Both the position numbers and the translations under genes were made by a program. This document shows positions 19,485-20,810 of a stretch of DNA of 20,810 nucleotides, in pieces (the stretch's first letter is position 1; each line of letters starts with the position of its first letter). The stretch is from a virus: the IMG/VR virus record IMGVR_UViG_3300021406_000052, positions 1-20,810 of that record; one strand, written 5' to 3'. Below the pieces are notes generated by a model. The model saw only the letters and a list, made by a program, of their open reading frames with translations, did no database searches and had not been told where the DNA came from.

Positions 19485-20810
19485 TCACTCCTCGTCGCTA
19501 AGCATGGCAGGAGATTTGCCGTGGTTGTGGTAGGCGACGCGCATTTCGCGCTCATATGTCGCTATCGAGTCAGAACCGTCGTCCGGTCTAATAAGCGCAC
19601 CTTCGGACGTGTATTCATATCCCGGAGGAGCGCCGTCCCGGCCACGCCCTCCGCTGTGCTCCCCGCCGCCCACCGGAGGCATAGGCAACGTGCCACTACC
19701 AGGAGATTTACTCGGCGACTTCGGCCTGGAACCGCCACCGTTACCATTCCCGCCAGCAGAACCCCCACCAGCACCACCAAGAGCGGCGATATCCTGAACA
19801 CCCAAAGACGTGTAGTTCGGCGGCACCAACAAATTGTCACCATTAGGCACCGGATCCATTTCCTCAGACGCACGCGCCTCATTGGGCGTCATAAACGTCC
19901 CCTGGATAGCGGTCTGCAAAGCGTTATAACGTCCCGTCATGTCACCCCGCAGCAAGCTGTTATAGTCGAACCGCACAAACTGGCCCCGCGGCAACAAACC
20001 AGAAATAACCGACTCGATACACGAAGTCCACGGCCTAAACGTATACGTCACAGCACCCAAAGTTATCTGCTCGACACCAGTACCCCACGCGGTTGTGTTG
20101 TGGGAAATAATGCCATTCGTGATATGGGTATGGGTTTGCTCGATCTCTATCCCCACACTCTGGCCGGGTCCCATGTGCTCTACGCTCTTGACGCGGTCGT
20201 ACTCAAATGTGACTTCCCGTTTCGGCGATGCACCTTCATGCGTGGTTGCAAGGTTTGCCAGCTTGTTCCGTTTTTCGGGATGGGTTATATCCAGTAGCTG
20301 CGCTAGCTTGGCCAATTCTCTGCGGCCTTTGATACGCAACTGCCATCCGTCGCGGCAGACGGCCATGCGACCACCTGGCACTGAGCGATACCGGGCCTTG
20401 GTCGCCAAATAGATCGATGAGTTGATTCCCAGCAACGCAAGGAGGTGCTGGCACCCCTCTAGCAGCTCTCGACTGGCTGAGCCGAAGTGAGCATGCGGCT
20501 GTTTGGCCGTGGTGGAGATGCAGCCGTCTGCGTCGAAGTAGCCGGACAAGAAGCCTTTCCACGCTTCCGGGCCGCCGGTCATCACCATGTCCGGCACGAA
20601 CTTGTCATGGGCATGGGTGCCGACGAGTTCCGACTGTTGGAGGATGCCGCCGATGACGGAGGTGTAGCCCGCGTTCAGAAGGTCAAAGGTCCGGTTTCCG
20701 CGATAAACCAGACGGCCTCCGAGCGACTCCACTACCTCGCTCATGCGGGCGATGACATCTTCATTGGTGTTGGCCCAGCGGCTCTGGTGCTTACTTGTGA
20801 GCCTGATGTG
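19485..20810 (-). CDS. Portal protein, 3' part, interrupted by an intein (partial)
   Basis: The frame is open to the right edge, so the start is outside. The C-terminal host segment (20096-19485) is recognisably HK97-like portal: TTAWGTGVEQITLGAVTYTF, RPWTSCIESVISGLLPRGQF, DYNSLLRGDMTGRYNALQTA, IQGTFMTPNEARASEEMDPV, DNLLVPPNY, then a Gly/Ser/Pro-rich tail of about 100 aa. The portal forms the ring through which DNA enters the head. It precedes the protease gene, with the stop 5 nt from the protease ATG. The long low-complexity tail (GGAGGGSAGGNGNGGGS...) is unusual for this family. The N-terminal half and the upstream terminase are outside the window. Confidence 0.9.
   Translation of the reverse strand, partial: HIRLTSKHQSRWANTNEDVIARMSEVVESLGGRLVYRGNRTFDLLNAGYTSVIGGILQQSELVGTHAHDKFVPDMVMTGGPEAWKGFLSGYFDADGCISTTAKQPHAHFGSASRELLEGCQHLLALLGINSSIYLATKARYRSVPGGRMAVCRDGWQLRIKGRRELAKLAQLLDITHPEKRNKLANLATTHEGASPKREVTFEYDRVKSVEHMGPGQSVGIEIEQTHTHITNGIISHNTTAWGTGVEQITLGAVTYTFRPWTSCIESVISGLLPRGQFVRFDYNSLLRGDMTGRYNALQTAIQGTFMTPNEARASEEMDPVPNGDNLLVPPNYTSLGVQDIAALGGAGGGSAGGNGNGGGSRPKSPSKSPGSGTLPMPPVGGGEHSGGRGRDGAPPGYEYTSEGALIRPDDGSDSIATYEREMRVAYHNHGKSPAMLSDEE
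20097..20810 (-). other. Intein with LAGLIDADG endonuclease in portal gene (C-terminal part)
   Basis: At least 238 codons of intein precede the portal C-terminal part. The visible features are a LAGLIDADG-type motif FLSGYFDADG (residues about 65-74 counted from the Met at 20744), an endonuclease/DNA-binding stretch through LANLATTHEG, and a C-terminal splicing block IEIEQTHTHITNGIISHN with the penultimate His, the terminal Asn (codon 20097-20099) and a following Thr as first residue of the C-extein. This is the canonical end of a self-splicing intein. The N-terminal Cys/Ser and the first endonuclease motif would be beyond the window edge. I do not see an inactivating change in the visible part. 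Confidence 0.93.

Noticed and set aside
18328-19533. 401-aa plus-strand frame opposite the protease
   Set aside because: The composition is typical antisense shadow (Arg, His, Leu rich), while the minus frame has protease catalytic motifs.

Overview
The window looks like part of the structural (head) region of a tailed phage or prophage of a high-GC Gram-positive (actinobacterial) host. The reasons are an HK97-type portal, prohead protease and major capsid protein, GC-rich codon use, frequent GTG starts, many 1-8 nt gene overlaps, and several genes that look leaderless (a TAnnnT box 6-8 nt before a GTG with no Shine-Dalgarno), as is common in mycobacteria and relatives. I see no host housekeeping gene, tRNA, rRNA, integrase, IS element or CRISPR array.

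Layout, right to left on the minus strand: the 3' part of a portal gene interrupted by an intein (20810-19485); a very long prohead protease with an acidic/DPHD-rich extension (19479-17161); a 109-aa protein; a 23-aa membrane peptide; and a 49-aa Cys/His-rich protein (ends 16602). In most HK97-type phages the capsid gene follows the protease. Here about 11.2 kb of mostly plus-strand cargo lies between them. The minus-strand head genes resume with the major capsid protein (5411-3960), a perfect 16-bp-stem terminator, an endonuclease VII-like HNH gene, a chain of four small overlapping or abutting genes, a glycosyltransferase-like gene, a CxC protein, a winged-helix-like protein and a gene running off the left edge.

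The cargo (5664-16600, plus unless noted) holds two short beta-rich virion-like proteins, an XRE regulator coupled to an HNH endonuclease (both minus), four GT-A-type glycosyltransferase-like genes, an FkbM methyltransferase, a zinc-ribbon protein, and two large surface-type proteins. One of these (402 aa, minus) has IPT/TIG domains. The other (955 aa, plus) has an SGNH hydrolase domain inside about 23 copies of a G-x-G-V-L repeat. The two share a similar N-terminal module.

Working model (inference): the cargo is a virion-surface module that builds decorated capsid or tail fibres and glycosylates and methylates them. A fifth glycosyltransferase relative sits downstream of the capsid gene. Most glycosyltransferase genes seem to have their own leaderless promoter, and two share a 28-nt upstream element at exactly the same distance from the start codon. 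These are the signs of independently acquired and independently expressed genes.
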